A DNA stretch of 64,000 nt from Phocaeicola coprocola DSM 17136. GTDB taxonomy: Bacteria > Bacteroidota > Bacteroidia > Bacteroidales > Bacteroidaceae. Shown piece after piece: positions 13,039 through 21,219 of the stretch (its first letter is position 1; every line of letters begins with the position of its first letter). Where the stretch lies: positions 205,318-269,317 of the forward strand of contig NZ_DS981457.1 of NCBI RefSeq assembly GCF_000154845.1, in the 5' to 3' direction. The translations under genes and the position numbers were made by a program. The notes below the pieces were generated by a model, which was given only the letters and a program-made list of their open reading frames with translations, was not told the origin of the DNA and searched no databases.

Positions 13039-13401
13039 ATGACAGAATATAAAGACCAAGGGCTAAAGAAAGCTGCCAAACAAAGTAAGACTCCCCAGCT
13101 TCCTAGTAATTTCACCTATCGCATGATGAAACGAATCGGAGAAGAAATGTATCTGCGTGAAAAACGACAAGAAAAACGCTTATTTATATTAATGATTATC
13201 ACTGTCATGCTGATGACAGGAGGATGTCTGGGTATGATTATATGGATGTATGGAAAAGAAATATCCGAAGGATTACATGCGTCGGTCAACAATCTGCCAG
13301 AGCCTTCATCACTCCTTTTTTATCTTCCGATGCTGATTGCACTACCTTTACTGAGAATTTTCGACCGCTGGTTAAGACGTAAGTTCAAGCATCTATTATA
13401 G
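13039..13401 (+). CDS. Small membrane protein coupled to the sigma factor (possible anti-sigma)
   Basis: 120 aa. A cytoplasmic N-terminal region of about 45 residues is rich in Lys/Arg and contains LPSNFTYRMMKRI. Two hydrophobic segments follow (about 48-70 and 88-105) and then a basic tail DRWLRRKFKH. No zinc-binding anti-sigma motif (HxxxCxxC) is seen, so it is not a ZAS-type anti-sigma. Its position 3 bases after the sigma gene, with the perfect Shine-Dalgarno AAAGGAGG (13025-13032), argues for tight co-expression. SD sites are uncommon in this phylum. Membrane tethering of the sigma factor is an inference. Confidence 0.65.
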   Translation: MTEYKDQGLKKAAKQSKTPQLPSNFTYRMMKRIGEEMYLREKRQEKRLFILMIITVMLMTGGCLGMIIWMYGKEISEGLHASVNNLPEPSSLLFYLPMLIALPLLRIFDRWLRRKFKHLL

Positions 13402-13444
13402 AGATAAACTGATAATTGCAATATGCCTTCAAGAAGTGTCATTA

Positions 13445-13475
13445 AAAAAGCCCGGCTACACACCGGGCTTTCTCT
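13445..13475 (+). terminator. Bidirectional terminator
   Basis: AAAAAAGCCCGG pairs with CCGGGCTTT around CTACACA. A-tract on one side and T-tract on the other let it end both the sigma operon (plus) and the etf/acyl-CoA dehydrogenase operon (minus). Confidence 0.85.
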
Positions 13476-13495
13476 ATGTAAAAAGGAGCTGTTAA

Positions 13496-15202
13496 TTATT
13501 TCCGATAACTAGCAAGTTCTTCAGCATTGAACTTACGGATAAAGTTGAAATGCTTTTCAACTTCCGATTCTGCATAATTTACATATACATTCAATGACTG
13601 AGCAAACAGTTCTGGAGCTTTCGTTGCATCCTGAAGCAACAAATGACTCATTACACAGACAGCTGCCATTTCATACAGACGACGTGCTACGAAGTCGAGC
13701 AGTTCCTGATTCTGAGCCTCTTTTACTGCATTTGTACAAGCTTCCAATTTACGAGTCATATCTTTAATACGATTCAGGTAGCCTTCAAATTCTGGCGCAC
13801 AAGGAATCAGTTCGTATTCGTGCAAAGTAGCAGCATAAGCTCCGTTAGTTACATAACGGATAGCAGCAACAGTCTGCAACTGAGTAGTACCTTCGTAAAT
13901 GCTTGTGATACGAGCATCACGGTAAATACGCTGACAAGCATATTCCATCATGAAACCAGAACCACCATGTACCTGAATACAATCGTATGCATTCTGGTTA
14001 GCATATTCAGAGTTCATACCTTTTGCCAGTGGAGTAAAGCTGTCGGCCAGTTTTGCATAGCGTTTCTGTTCCTGACGTTCTTCCGGAGTCAGCTTGCGTT
14101 CACGAGCGATATCATCCAAAGCTTTATAGATATCTACATAGCGAGAAGTCTGATACAACAAAGCACGACCAGCATCAAGTTTTGCCTTGATGGTAGCCAG
14201 CATATCGTATACAGCCGGGAACTCGATAATGGCTTTACCAAACTGCTTACGGTCTTTTGCATAAGCCAAAGCCTCATCGTATGCAGCCTGGCTCAAACCA
14301 ACTGACTGAGCAGCGATACCCAAACGAGCACCGTTCATCAAAGCCATGACATATTTAATCAAACCAAGCTTGCGTTCACCACAAAGTTCAGCCTTTGCAT
14401 TCTTGTAAACCAATTCACAAGTTGGAGAACCATGAATACCCAGTTTGTTTTCGATGCGGCGTACATCTACACCACCGTCATTCTTGTCGTAAATAAACAT
14501 AGACAATCCACGACCGTCGTGTGTACCTTCTTCCGAACGAGCCAATACCAAGTGCAAGTTGGCATCACCGTTTGTAATAAAACGTTTCACACCATTCAGA
14601 CGCCAGCAGTTATTAGCCTCATCGTAAGTAGCCTTCAACATTACGCTCTGAAGGTCAGAACCTGCATCCGGTTCAGTCAAGTCCATAGACATGGTCTCAC
14701 CTGCGCAGATACGTGGAATAAAACGACTGTGCTGATCTTCGTTTCCAAATTCATAAAGTGTTTCGATACAGTCCTGAAGTGACCAGATATTACCGAAACC
14801 AGCATCAGCCTGAGCCACGATTTCCGCACACATGGTATACGGAGTGATCGGGAAGTTCAAGCCACCAAATCGGCGAGGCATTGTCATACCATTCAGACCA
14901 GCCTTTACCATTGCATCCAGGTTAGCCTTTGTACCAGAAGCATATTCCACACGACCGTTTGCACAATGCGGACCTTCTTCGTCTACTCCTTCTGCATTTG
15001 CAGCAATCACCTCACCGGTAATTTCACCGGTAATTTCCAATACTTTATCATAAGAGTCGATTGCATCCGCATAATCCAGCGGTGCATAATCGTACTCGTC
15101 TTTATCTCTGTAATTGCGTTCTTTCAACTGACAGATACGCTCCATCATCGGATTATTCAAGTGAAACTTGAGTTCCGGATGTTCTGTATAAAAGTTTGCC
15201 AT
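13496..15202 (-). CDS. Acyl-CoA dehydrogenase, long C-terminally extended type
   Basis: This FAD enzyme oxidises an acyl-CoA at the alpha-beta bond and passes electrons to ETF. 568 aa, longer than the usual 380-400. Motifs: LTEPDAGSD (175-183, FAD site), RFITNGD (207-213), GSGFMMEYACQRIYRDARI (414-432), then IYEGTTQLQ (435-443) with Glu437 at the catalytic base position. About 110 extra residues follow, as in the DmdC/AidB-like large dehydrogenases. The ATG shares one base with the etfA stop (TAATG at 15204-15200), indicating translational coupling in an etfB-etfA-acd operon. The acyl substrate is not evident; fatty acid or aryl-CoA chains are possible. Confidence 0.9.
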   Translation of the reverse strand: MANFYTEHPELKFHLNNPMMERICQLKERNYRDKDEYDYAPLDYADAIDSYDKVLEITGEITGEVIAANAEGVDEEGPHCANGRVEYASGTKANLDAMVKAGLNGMTMPRRFGGLNFPITPYTMCAEIVAQADAGFGNIWSLQDCIETLYEFGNEDQHSRFIPRICAGETMSMDLTEPDAGSDLQSVMLKATYDEANNCWRLNGVKRFITNGDANLHLVLARSEEGTHDGRGLSMFIYDKNDGGVDVRRIENKLGIHGSPTCELVYKNAKAELCGERKLGLIKYVMALMNGARLGIAAQSVGLSQAAYDEALAYAKDRKQFGKAIIEFPAVYDMLATIKAKLDAGRALLYQTSRYVDIYKALDDIARERKLTPEERQEQKRYAKLADSFTPLAKGMNSEYANQNAYDCIQVHGGSGFMMEYACQRIYRDARITSIYEGTTQLQTVAAIRYVTNGAYAATLHEYELIPCAPEFEGYLNRIKDMTRKLEACTNAVKEAQNQELLDFVARRLYEMAAVCVMSHLLLQDATKAPELFAQSLNVYVNYAESEVEKHFNFIRKFNAEELASYRK

Positions 15203-16221
15203 TATTTACTGTTCTTTTTATAATACTTAATCATTTTCGGAATCACTTCTTCCACTGTTCCGTTGATTACATAATCAGCGATGGTGTTAATTGGTGCATT
15301 AGGATCATTGTTCACTGATATAATGATACCTGCATCCTGCATACCAGCAATGTGCTGAATCTGACCAGAAATACCACATGCGATATACAGTTTCGGATGT
15401 ACTGTTACACCTGTCTGACCAATCTGACGGTCGTGTTCGCAGAAACCAGCATCTACAGCAGCACGGCTCGCGCCTACTTCTGCATGAAGTTCCTTAGCAA
15501 GTTCGAACAGCATGTCGAATCCTTCCTTACTTCCCATACCGTAACCACCTGCAATCACAATAGGAGCACCTTTCAGGTTATGTTTAGCTTTCTCAACATG
15601 ACGGTCGATAACCTTTACCACATAATCTGTTTCGGGTACATATTTCGCAACGTCGTGACGAATAACCTCACCCTGGTAGTTAGCATCAACAATTTCTTTC
15701 TTCATCACGCCTTCACGAACAGTCGCCATCTGCGGACGGTGTTCCGGATTGATGATAGTAGCTACAATGTTACCACCAAAAGCTGGACGAATCTGATACA
15801 ACAGATTCTCATAAGTAACCCCATTCTTCTTATCTTCATGATTACCGATTTCCAACTGAGTACAGTCGGCAGTCAAACCACTTGTCAGAGCTGAAGAAAC
15901 ACGCGGTCCCAGGTCACGACCGATAACGGTAGCTCCCATCAGACAGATTTGTGGTTTTTCTTCCTTAAACAAGTTGACAAGAATAGAAGTATGAGGAAGT
16001 GAAGTATAAGGGAACAAGCCCGGAGCATCGAATACATGAACACGGTCTACTCCGTATGGCAAAACTTGTTTTTCTACATCGGCAAGGTCGCTGCCGGCAC
16101 AGATTGTTTCCAGCTGGCATCCCAACTGATTGGCTAACTTACGACCTTTGGTTAAAAGTTCGAGACTGACATCGGCAACATGCTTGCCTTCCATCTCACA
16201 ATATACAAATACGTTATTCAT
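15202..16221 (-). CDS. etfA: Electron transfer flavoprotein alpha subunit
   Basis: 339 aa FAD-binding subunit of ETF that shuttles electrons from the dehydrogenase encoded next to it. The C-terminal FAD domain shows GASRAAVDAGF, RQIGQTGVTVHPKLYIACG and GISGQIQHIAGM (about residues 234-285), the family signature. The N-terminal half is the usual degenerate adenine-nucleotide-like domain. It starts 5 bases after etfB and overlaps the acyl-CoA dehydrogenase start by one base. Confidence 0.95.
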   Translation of the reverse strand: MNNVFVYCEMEGKHVADVSLELLTKGRKLANQLGCQLETICAGSDLADVEKQVLPYGVDRVHVFDAPGLFPYTSLPHTSILVNLFKEEKPQICLMGATVIGRDLGPRVSSALTSGLTADCTQLEIGNHEDKKNGVTYENLLYQIRPAFGGNIVATIINPEHRPQMATVREGVMKKEIVDANYQGEVIRHDVAKYVPETDYVVKVIDRHVEKAKHNLKGAPIVIAGGYGMGSKEGFDMLFELAKELHAEVGASRAAVDAGFCEHDRQIGQTGVTVHPKLYIACGISGQIQHIAGMQDAGIIISVNNDPNAPINTIADYVINGTVEEVIPKMIKYYKKNSK

Positions 16222-16226
16222 AGTCT

Positions 16227-17114
16227 TTATCCAATAGTGTGGTTAGCCAACAGTTCTACAATCAAGTTTTCTACATCAGCATCGCTACCTGTAATAGTTT
16301 TGCTTTCCTTAGCCTGGAAGATGATATTTTCAATCTTCTTCACCTTAGTAGGTGAGCCCGACAAACCACATTGTTTCGTATCACCATTCACATCGGCAAC
16401 ACTCCACTCTATAATATTCAGATAAGGACGGCTTTCGTATAAAGAAGCATAAGGCAACTCTGCTCCATCTTTTGTAATGGCAGCTTTTTCCTGTCCGCCC
16501 AAAGCACGTTTATATTTCTGAACCAGTTTTGCATTACGCGGACGACAAGGAGCTGCGCTACCGTTTACAGTCAAGACAATCGGAAGTGGAGCTTCTACTG
16601 TTTCCACACCACCGTCGATATGACGTTTCACACGGATACGCCCGTCTTTTACCTCTTGAATTTCTTCAACGTATGTAACCTGAGGTAATCCCAACTTTTC
16701 TGCTACCTGAGGACCTACCTGTGCAGTATCACCATCAATAGCCTGACGACCACCCACAATGATATCATATTCACCAATCTTACGGATAGCCGTAGCCAGC
16801 GCATACGAAGTAGCCAGCGTATCAGCACCTGCAAAAGCGCGGTCAGTCAACAAATAGCCATTATCAGCTCCTCTGTATAATCCTTCACGAATGATTTCAG
16901 CGGCACGTCCCGGTCCCATCGTCAAGATGGTTACGGTAGAACCCGGATGTGTGTCTTTCAGTCTGAGCGCTTGTTCCAAAGCATTCAGGTCTTCCGGATT
17001 GAAGATAGCCGGAAGAGCCGCACGGTTAATTGTACCGTCGGCATTCATGGCATCTTTCCCTACACAGCGAGTGTCAGGTACTTGCTTTGCCAATACAACA
17101 ATTTTCAAGCTCAT
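16227..17114 (-). CDS. etfB: Electron transfer flavoprotein beta subunit
   Basis: 295 aa, somewhat longer than classical EtfB (about 255), as in the anaerobe type. Begins MSLKIVVLAKQVPDT. The nucleotide-binding core contains YDIIVGGRQAIDGDTAQVGP (residues about 115-135) and the MNxxD-like FNPEDLNALEQAL near residue 40. It forms the ETF heterodimer with EtfA. First gene of a three-gene operon with a TTTG/TAAATTTG promoter just upstream. Whether this ETF bifurcates electrons cannot be read from sequence alone. Confidence 0.94.
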   Translation of the reverse strand: MSLKIVVLAKQVPDTRCVGKDAMNADGTINRAALPAIFNPEDLNALEQALRLKDTHPGSTVTILTMGPGRAAEIIREGLYRGADNGYLLTDRAFAGADTLATSYALATAIRKIGEYDIIVGGRQAIDGDTAQVGPQVAEKLGLPQVTYVEEIQEVKDGRIRVKRHIDGGVETVEAPLPIVLTVNGSAAPCRPRNAKLVQKYKRALGGQEKAAITKDGAELPYASLYESRPYLNIIEWSVADVNGDTKQCGLSGSPTKVKKIENIIFQAKESKTITGSDADVENLIVELLANHTIG

Positions 17115-17154
17115 TAGATAATATATTTATTAGTATTAGTAGTTTAATTGACGG

Positions 17155-17184
17155 CAAATTTAATGAAACCATTTGTTTTGCAAA
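17155..17184 (-). promoter_or_regulatory. Promoter of the etfBA-acd operon
   Basis: Minus strand: TTTG (17184-17181), 18 bases, TAAATTTG (17162-17155). About 40 bases upstream of the etfB ATG. Confidence 0.65.
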
Positions 17185-17233
17185 AAGATATGATAAAAAA
17201 ATGCACATATAGCATATATTCGTGCAATGCAAA

Positions 17234-17764
17234 TTAATTTCCGTTCAAGCAATATTCTACATCCGATTTCAACTGTTCGAATGTAGCAATCGGATTATCG
17301 GAATAGACTGAATATACCACAAGGTGCTTGTCCGAAACGTAAATTCGAGGGATACCTCGTTCAGAAAACAAGTTATATACCTCCCTGCCCGACTGAGGAG
17401 AATAAGGTATAGTAAGTCCGTTTTCCTGCCAATATGCAGCAACTTCGTCAGCAGGTTCTTCTCTGCTGATACAATATATTTTTACCGTAGAATTATCTCT
17501 GTAATAATCATAAAGCCGTTGTACGACAGGAAATTCTTTCTGGCAGTCGGGACATTCCGTATGAAAAAACACTAAAACAGCAACCTTGCCAAGCAGGTCG
17601 GAAGCAACCACAAGGGTATTATCATTTAAAGAAACTGTAAAATCGGGCAGTCTGTTTCCAGGACGAACTTCTTCCGCACCGGATGGCGAATCGTCACGAA
17701 TACACGACGGCAGACATAGCAAGCTGCAAAGTATAAAAATTAACGAACGATAAACATGAAACAT
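17234..17764 (-). CDS. TlpA-like thioredoxin-fold lipoprotein
   Basis: 176 aa. The N-terminus is a lipoprotein signal ending LPSC (Cys21) followed by IRDD, so the mature protein is membrane anchored. The thioredoxin fold has VLVFFHTECPDCQKEFP with a CPDC redox pair (about residues 71-74) and the cis-proline segment GIPRIYVSD. TlpA/ResA-like proteins reduce or exchange disulfides in the periplasm. It lies alone between the etf operon and the divergent mscS-like gene. A peroxiredoxin-type role is unlikely because CxxC is present. Confidence 0.85.
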   Translation of the reverse strand: MFHVYRSLIFILCSLLCLPSCIRDDSPSGAEEVRPGNRLPDFTVSLNDNTLVVASDLLGKVAVLVFFHTECPDCQKEFPVVQRLYDYYRDNSTVKIYCISREEPADEVAAYWQENGLTIPYSPQSGREVYNLFSERGIPRIYVSDKHLVVYSVYSDNPIATFEQLKSDVEYCLNGN

Positions 17765-17812
17765 TCTTCTAATCTATAATTACTTGCCGATAAATATATA
17801 AAAAAACCTTCG

Positions 17813-17820
17813 TATATTTG
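17813..17820 (+). promoter_or_regulatory. -7 box of the mscS-like operon
   Basis: TATATTTG, 30 bases before the ATG at 17850. The -33 element is not convincing. Confidence 0.5.
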
Positions 17821-17849
17821 CCCGTAACATATATAAAATACGCATAATC

Positions 17850-19043
17850 ATGGAAGATTTGTATGTAGAGATAGCCCAACAATTATCAGATATGGGCATT
17901 GACAAAGAGAATATAAGCTGGAGCACCCGTCTTACACTTATCGCACTTATCCTGCTGATTTCATATATCATAACCAAATTATTCAGACACTTGGTCATAC
18001 CAGCAGTTCACAAAATAACATCTCGCACCAAAGCTACATGGGACGACTACTTGTTCAACGAAAGAATGATGACCAGCTTTTGCCGCATGATTCCTCCTAT
18101 CATGTTTTACTTGTTACTGCCATTCGTCTTTAACAATATACCCCAAGTCCTTGATATATTATTAAAAGGATGTCTTATATATCTGGTAATCACAACTCTC
18201 ATGCTTGTTAATTCGTTCTTAAATTCACTATACGAAATTTCCAATGAGCATGAAACGCTACGCAACCGCCCGCTGAAAGGAATCTATCAGATGATTAATT
18301 TGGTTGCCATCGGTATAGGAATCATATTAATCATCAGCATACTGATCGACCAAAATGCAGCAACCATCCTAGCTGGTCTGGGAGCTTCGGCCGCTGTCCT
18401 GATGTTGATTTTCAAAGACAGTATATTGGGACTTGTAGCAGGCGTACAGCTTTCGGCCAACGATATGCTGCGCCCGGGAGACTGGATTACCATGCCCAAG
18501 TACGGAGCAGACGGTGATGTACTGGAAGTTTCACTGACTACCGTCAAGGTACGTAACTTCGACAAGACGATTACAACCATACCTCCCTACGCACTAGTCA
18601 GCGATTCATTTCAGAATTGGCGAGGAATGCGTGAAACAGGAGGACGACGCATCAAACGTTCAATATTCATAGACATGACAACCGTACATTTCTGTTCCGA
18701 CAAAGAAAAGATAATGTTTGCCTCTCGCGGATGGATAGATGAAGCACAAGCTAAACCTGAAACACAAGTGGTAAACCTATATGTTTTCCGCAGCTATCTC
18801 CAGAATTACCTGCGAGAACACCCTCGTACACATAAAGAATTAATGATCATGGTACGTCAGATGCAACCTACTTCTGAAGGACTTCCATTGGAAATATATT
18901 GTTTCTCGAACACCACTGTATGGCCCGAGTATGAACAAATTCAAGGAGAAATCTTCGATCATATTCTTGCTGTAATTCCCGAATTCGGCTTGCGAATATT
19001 CCAACGTCCTTCAGGAAACGACTTAAGTACAACCATCAAATAA
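17850..19043 (+). CDS. Mechanosensitive ion channel, MscS family (YbdG-like size)
   Basis: 397 aa inner-membrane channel that opens on hypo-osmotic stress. Four to five hydrophobic segments are visible (about 27-47, 75-95, 100-120, 150-170). The pore-lining helix AATILAGLGASAAVLMLIFK (about 169-188) has the Ala/Gly pattern of MscS TM3. The beta domain follows with RPGDWI, GDVLEVSLTTVKVRNFD and TTIPPYALV. A longer C-terminal domain (300-397) matches the YbdG/MscM subclass. A thioesterase gene follows 11 bases downstream in the same transcript. Confidence 0.92.
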   Translation: MEDLYVEIAQQLSDMGIDKENISWSTRLTLIALILLISYIITKLFRHLVIPAVHKITSRTKATWDDYLFNERMMTSFCRMIPPIMFYLLLPFVFNNIPQVLDILLKGCLIYLVITTLMLVNSFLNSLYEISNEHETLRNRPLKGIYQMINLVAIGIGIILIISILIDQNAATILAGLGASAAVLMLIFKDSILGLVAGVQLSANDMLRPGDWITMPKYGADGDVLEVSLTTVKVRNFDKTITTIPPYALVSDSFQNWRGMRETGGRRIKRSIFIDMTTVHFCSDKEKIMFASRGWIDEAQAKPETQVVNLYVFRSYLQNYLREHPRTHKELMIMVRQMQPTSEGLPLEIYCFSNTTVWPEYEQIQGEIFDHILAVIPEFGLRIFQRPSGNDLSTTIK

Positions 19044-19054
19044 AAAAAGCAATT

Positions 19055-19441
19055 ATGGAAAAAGGATTAACTTATACCTCCCAAACAACTGTCTGCAAAG
19101 GAAACACTGCCCTAACTTTAGGATCGGGCGACATGGAAGTGTTTGCTACTCCTGCTTTAGTCGCACTTATGGAGAATGCTGCCATGAATGCTGTCAAACC
19201 ATATCTGCCGAAAGATTCCACAACGGTAGGAGCAATGATTCAAACTTCACATATCAAACCTTCAGGACTTGGTGAAGTAATTTCAGCCACAGCCATACTG
19301 GAAGAGGAAGAAGGCAGAAAGTTGACGTTTAAGGTTTCCGCTTCCGATTCTAAAGGAATTATTGGTGAAGGAATACATATCCGTTATATCGTAGACCACA
19401 AACGTTTCTTATCAAAACTAGATACTGAGTCTTCCAAATAA
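19055..19441 (+). CDS. Hotdog-fold thioesterase, FlK-like
   Basis: 128 aa, single hotdog domain. The segment DMEVFATPALVALMENAAM contains Thr32 and Glu40, and TSHIKPS contains His66. The Thr/Glu/His spacing equals that of fluoroacetyl-CoA thioesterase FlK (Thr42, Glu50, His76), all offset by ten. The family hydrolyses small acyl-CoAs; real fluoroacetyl-CoA activity is unlikely in this organism and the substrate is unknown. Co-transcribed with the mscS-like gene and followed by a strong terminator. Confidence 0.82.
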   Translation: MEKGLTYTSQTTVCKGNTALTLGSGDMEVFATPALVALMENAAMNAVKPYLPKDSTTVGAMIQTSHIKPSGLGEVISATAILEEEEGRKLTFKVSASDSKGIIGEGIHIRYIVDHKRFLSKLDTESSK

Positions 19442-19447
19442 CGTCAT

Positions 19448-19497
19448 AATGTTTGTGACATTTTTTGTACAAAGAAAAATGTCACAAACATTTTTTT
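19448..19497 (+). terminator. Terminator of the mscS-thioesterase operon
   Basis: AATGTTTGTGACATTTTT pairs with AAAAATGTCACAAACATT around a 9-base loop and is followed by TTTTT. Confidence 0.9.
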
Positions 19498-19603
19498 AGA
19501 AAAGAACACGACGTTTTTCTTTACATACATAGAAGAAGATAAACGAAGAAGCTATCTCAAAATAAAAACAGAGATAAGTTTACTTACAATCGATAAGCCA
19601 CAA

Positions 19604-19668
19604 CATAAAAATCTCCTACTTTTAGTCCTATAATTGTAATAAATAAGGGCTAAAGCAGGAGTTTTTTG
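19604..19668 (-). terminator. Terminator of the glycosidase operon (minus), possibly bidirectional
   Basis: CTCCT...TTTTAGTCC pairs with GGGCTAAA...AGGAG (19613-19661). On the minus strand it is followed by ATTTTTATG, on the plus strand by TTTTTT. It lies 75 bases after the GH140-like gene. Confidence 0.6.
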
Positions 19669-19742
19669 TTACAAAGTTTCAATCTATAAGATTTTTACTT
19701 TTGTATTTCTATTTTGACAGCCTCTCTGTTTATTATATTAAT

Positions 19743-21149
19743 TTACTCTTTCACGTAGTCTTTTAATGCATCAGTAACGACAAGCACCCGGTCTTCTCCC
19801 CTCATATACGGTGCATCATATTGAAAATCAGCAACCTTATTCTCAAATTTACCGATATACGTCATACTTCCATTCTGTGGATTGAACCACCAAGCTTTCT
19901 TTTTTTCACCACTGATTTTGGTCAAGTCTATCTGCATGGGACGTGCACTGTAGTTATACACCAGCAGATAGTCATTGCCTCGTGTGGCAATTGCCCGATC
20001 GTAACGTTCGCCATTAGTTCCAGCTATCACACTCTGGTCTGGAATACGTTCAAAGAAAGGGAAACGAAGCATCAGCTCCTTTAAATATTTCATTTGGTTA
20101 AAACCTTTGTCCTTCAATGCTTCCTGCCATGTTTCCTGGGCTCCATATGCTGGTGCATATCCTTCACGATAAAACTGCATAATAGAATTATTTCCATAAG
20201 TATGTCCGAAAGAACCAGCAAAAACCGACCAATATGCATAACGTCGTACATCATCTGCTGTCCAGCGACATTCTTTCGGATTGTGCAGTCCGTGCGGAAT
20301 CCCTTCATAACTGGGTTCAGCATCCAGCACCGGCTTCAAGGGCTTCTTGGAAAGGCTTGCTTCCACATAGCGCCAGTTGTCTTCTGCTACATTACTATCG
20401 GCCAGATTATCTCCATCACCTTTGGTTTGCCCGTAACGGCGATGTCCACTCTGGAACATATTAAAGTCGAGCCAGTCGGCATCATTGAACCAGGTTGCAG
20501 ACATGGTTCTACCAAATGGGTGGAAAGTCATCAAATGGTTCTTATCGATGGAACGAATTGTACGTGCCAGGGTTTCCCAAACTTCTGTTTTCACATCGCC
20601 TCGTGTATCTCCTCCGATTATCCACACTATATTCGGATTGTCCTTATATCTTTCGGCAAGGAAGGTTCCGTATGCTTTCGCTTCTTCTACATCCATCTGC
20701 CCACTTCTTACCAGTCCTCCCCAGATACATACCATACCTATATATATACCTTTGCTTTCAGCCGTACGGATGATATAATCCATATGGTCCCAATAACCAT
20801 ATACTCCTTTTTTATCAATATGGCTGAAATCGAATCCGTCCGTCATGGAATACTGTCCATAGACATTCATAGAGGGAACTCCATTTAATGTCTGCACCTG
20901 TACTACATTAAATCCGGCACGGCTACAGTTGTCCAGATAAAAAGCCACCTCCTCACGGTTCAGTCGTTGTGGCATCAGCCATCCGGTATCTCCCAGCCAG
21001 AAAAACGGCTGTCCATTCTGATGTTTCAGGTAACGCCCTTCGGCAGACACCTCCAACTTGCCGTTTTTCCACGGCAACTGTGCATTCATAGTTGATGCTA
21101 CGGCAAGACAAGATAATACAATTCCTGCCAGTTTTGTCAAATATTTCAT
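19743..21149 (-). CDS. GH140-type glycosidase (DUF4038), apiosidase-like
   Basis: 468 aa with a type I signal peptide (residues 1-23, MNA|Q). The TIM-barrel DUF4038 domain begins with QPFFWLGDTGW (47-57). It contains IIGGDTRGD with Asp181 and LDAEPSYEG with Glu278. Their spacing of 97 residues equals that of the catalytic Asp/Glu pair reported for GH140 enzyme BT1012 (as I recall D187/E284), an endo-apiosidase acting on rhamnogalacturonan-II side chains. A C-terminal beta domain (about 385-468) follows. Last gene of the operon with the GH78 and GH63-like genes. The exact linkage cleaved is inferred from family. Confidence 0.82.
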   Translation of the reverse strand: MKYLTKLAGIVLSCLAVASTMNAQLPWKNGKLEVSAEGRYLKHQNGQPFFWLGDTGWLMPQRLNREEVAFYLDNCSRAGFNVVQVQTLNGVPSMNVYGQYSMTDGFDFSHIDKKGVYGYWDHMDYIIRTAESKGIYIGMVCIWGGLVRSGQMDVEEAKAYGTFLAERYKDNPNIVWIIGGDTRGDVKTEVWETLARTIRSIDKNHLMTFHPFGRTMSATWFNDADWLDFNMFQSGHRRYGQTKGDGDNLADSNVAEDNWRYVEASLSKKPLKPVLDAEPSYEGIPHGLHNPKECRWTADDVRRYAYWSVFAGSFGHTYGNNSIMQFYREGYAPAYGAQETWQEALKDKGFNQMKYLKELMLRFPFFERIPDQSVIAGTNGERYDRAIATRGNDYLLVYNYSARPMQIDLTKISGEKKKAWWFNPQNGSMTYIGKFENKVADFQYDAPYMRGEDRVLVVTDALKDYVKE

Positions 21150-21219
21150 TTTGCTGCAATTAAAAAATTATACATTTAAGATTAAAACAAATAATCCATG
21201 CAAATATACATGATGGTTT

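Noticed and set aside
13643..15894. Long plus-strand frames opposite the acyl-CoA dehydrogenase and etfA genes (up to 220 codons)
   Set aside because: Shadows of real genes whose motifs are intact on the minus strand.
20094..20888. 264-codon plus-strand frame opposite the GH140-like gene
   Set aside because: Antisense shadow; the minus-strand GH140 protein is complete with catalytic residues and signal peptide.
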